Assembly (NCBI GenBank): GCA_021203425.1
Contig: JAJQBF010000202.1
Coordinates: 1-7,087, forward strand
Direction of reading: 5' to 3'
Length of the DNA stretch: 7,087 nucleotides
DNA from: Clostridiales bacterium
GTDB lineage: Bacteria; Bacillota; Clostridia; Lachnospirales; CAG-274
In this document: positions 6,784-7,087 of the stretch, piece by piece
Numbering within the stretch: the stretch's first letter is position 1
How the letters are laid out: the number at the start of each line of letters is the position of its first letter
The notes under the pieces: model-generated
What the model was told of the DNA's origin: nothing
The model's input: the letters and a program-made list of their open reading frames with translations, nothing else
Database searches by the model: none
Made by a program: the position numbers and the translations under genes

Positions 6784-6812
6784 ATTATAACACATTCCTG
6801 AATTTTCTGCAA
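6784..6812 (-). promoter_or_regulatory. Promoter of xylA, extended -10
   Basis: On the minus strand: TTGCAG (6807-6812), 17 bases, then TATAAT (6784-6789) preceded by TGT. The weak -35 is offset by the extended -10 TGTTATAAT. It leaves a leader of about 45 bases. Its layout closely resembles the alcohol dehydrogenase promoter at 3344-3372. Confidence 0.7.
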
Positions 6813-6818
6813 TTCATT

Positions 6819-6989
6819 TTATGTAATTTTTTCAAAAACTTGCATAATTATCGTTTGATAATTTGTGTGCGGGTTTTTACATTTTATAAGCCCAACGTGA
6901 AGAATATCGGCTATATTTTGTTGGGTTAAGTTTTTGTCTTTTCTTACTCCCCTTATTCTTTCGTAGTATTTCATACAATCCATCCACAT
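6819..6989 (-). pseudogene. Truncated XRE-family HTH regulator remnant
   Basis: The minus strand encodes MKYYERIRGVRKDKNLTQQN followed by IADILHVG, the typical first half of a Cro/C1-type (XRE) helix-turn-helix domain: helix 1, LTQ, and helix 2. Where the recognition helix (usually a TYSRYE-like segment) should follow, the sequence turns into unrelated LIKCKNPHTNYQ and stops at 6819. The frame has ATGs at 6989, 6983 and 6974, giving 51-56 residues, against the 70-120 or more normal for small XRE repressors. The break coincides with an inverted repeat (CCCAAC 6891-6896, GTTGGG 6920-6925). It cannot bind DNA in the usual manner without the recognition helix. Probably the stub of a regulator left by a deletion; its 3' end lies just upstream of the xylA promoter. 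Confidence 0.65.
6846..6863. promoter_or_regulatory. 18-bp dyad upstream of xylA promoter
   Basis: AATTATC-GTTT-GATAATT, a perfect 7-bp inverted repeat with a 4-base centre, ends 34 bases upstream of the xylA -35 hexamer. It may be an operator; it does not look like the usual XylR box with GTTTG/CAAAC arms. It also lies inside the regulator remnant, so it could be a chance A/T-rich dyad. Confidence 0.3.
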
Positions 6990-7007
6990 ATCAATCACAT
7001 ATCAATC
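6986..7007. repeat. Tandem 11-bp repeat
   Basis: ACATATCAATC occurs twice back to back (6986-6996 and 6997-7007), perfectly. It covers the presumed start region of the XRE remnant. One helical turn per copy would suit a regulator site, but a slipped duplication explains it as well. Confidence 0.6.
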
Positions 7008-7031
7008 GTATAACAGAAGAACTAAAAAATA

Positions 7032-7060
7032 TTGACAAGCAGAGGAATATCCTCTATAAT
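7032..7060 (+). promoter_or_regulatory. Perfect sigma-A promoter with dyad in the spacer, facing right
   Basis: TTGACA (7032-7037), exactly 17 bases, TATAAT (7055-7060). The spacer ends in GAGGA-ATA-TCCTC (7042-7054), a 5-bp inverted repeat abutting the -10, a usual place for a repressor operator. Transcription would begin near 7067 and leave the window to the right; the gene it serves is not visible. Confidence 0.8.
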
Positions 7061-7087
7061 AGAACAATCGAGCGAAGTTTTATACTC

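Noticed and set aside
6891..6925. CCCAAC/GTTGGG inverted repeat as a terminator or riboswitch
   Set aside because: Only 6 bp with a 23-base loop and no adjoining T run; it lies inside the XRE remnant and is better viewed as a possible deletion-end feature.

Overview
The window is AT-rich and carries two endospore-specific genes (spoIIR and gpr), a class II xylose isomerase, an iron-dependent alcohol dehydrogenase and strong AGGAGG-type ribosome binding sites. This fits an anaerobic, spore-forming, pentose-fermenting member of the Clostridia (Bacillota), plausibly a gut or rumen species. I cannot name the genus.

Layout. Bases 1-1213 hold the 3' two-thirds of an IS1634/IS4-type transposase, closed by a hairpin terminator that works on either strand and has the stop codon in its loop. 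Next come spoIIR (+), a shared terminator, and a convergent Fe-alcohol dehydrogenase gene (-) whose reading frame breaks at codon 7. Then gpr (+) follows. Bases 4459-5341 form a separate module: a perfect TTGACA-17-TATAAT promoter, a ~100-nt structured RNA candidate ending in a UUCG-capped hairpin, and a DUF3800-family gene. That gene has a run of nine G where eight are needed to keep frame, and it lacks an ATG. A terminator closes the module. xylA (-) follows with its own terminator and extended -10 promoter. The last ~350 bases hold a remnant of an XRE-type HTH regulator gene (-), short repeats, and a second perfect-consensus promoter that points out of the window and has a dyad in its spacer.

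How the genes relate. SpoIIR signals from forespore to mother cell (activation of pro-sigma-E processing) and GPR degrades small acid-soluble proteins at germination. They do not form an operon here; each has its own leader. xylA and the alcohol dehydrogenase gene are both minus-strand fermentation genes. Their promoters are similar (TTGCAR-17-TGTTATAAT) and their leaders share an 11-mer, so common control is possible. The RNA plus DUF3800 pair is the most unusual part: its gene order matches the candidate 'DUF3800' RNA motifs described upstream of such genes, whose function is unknown.
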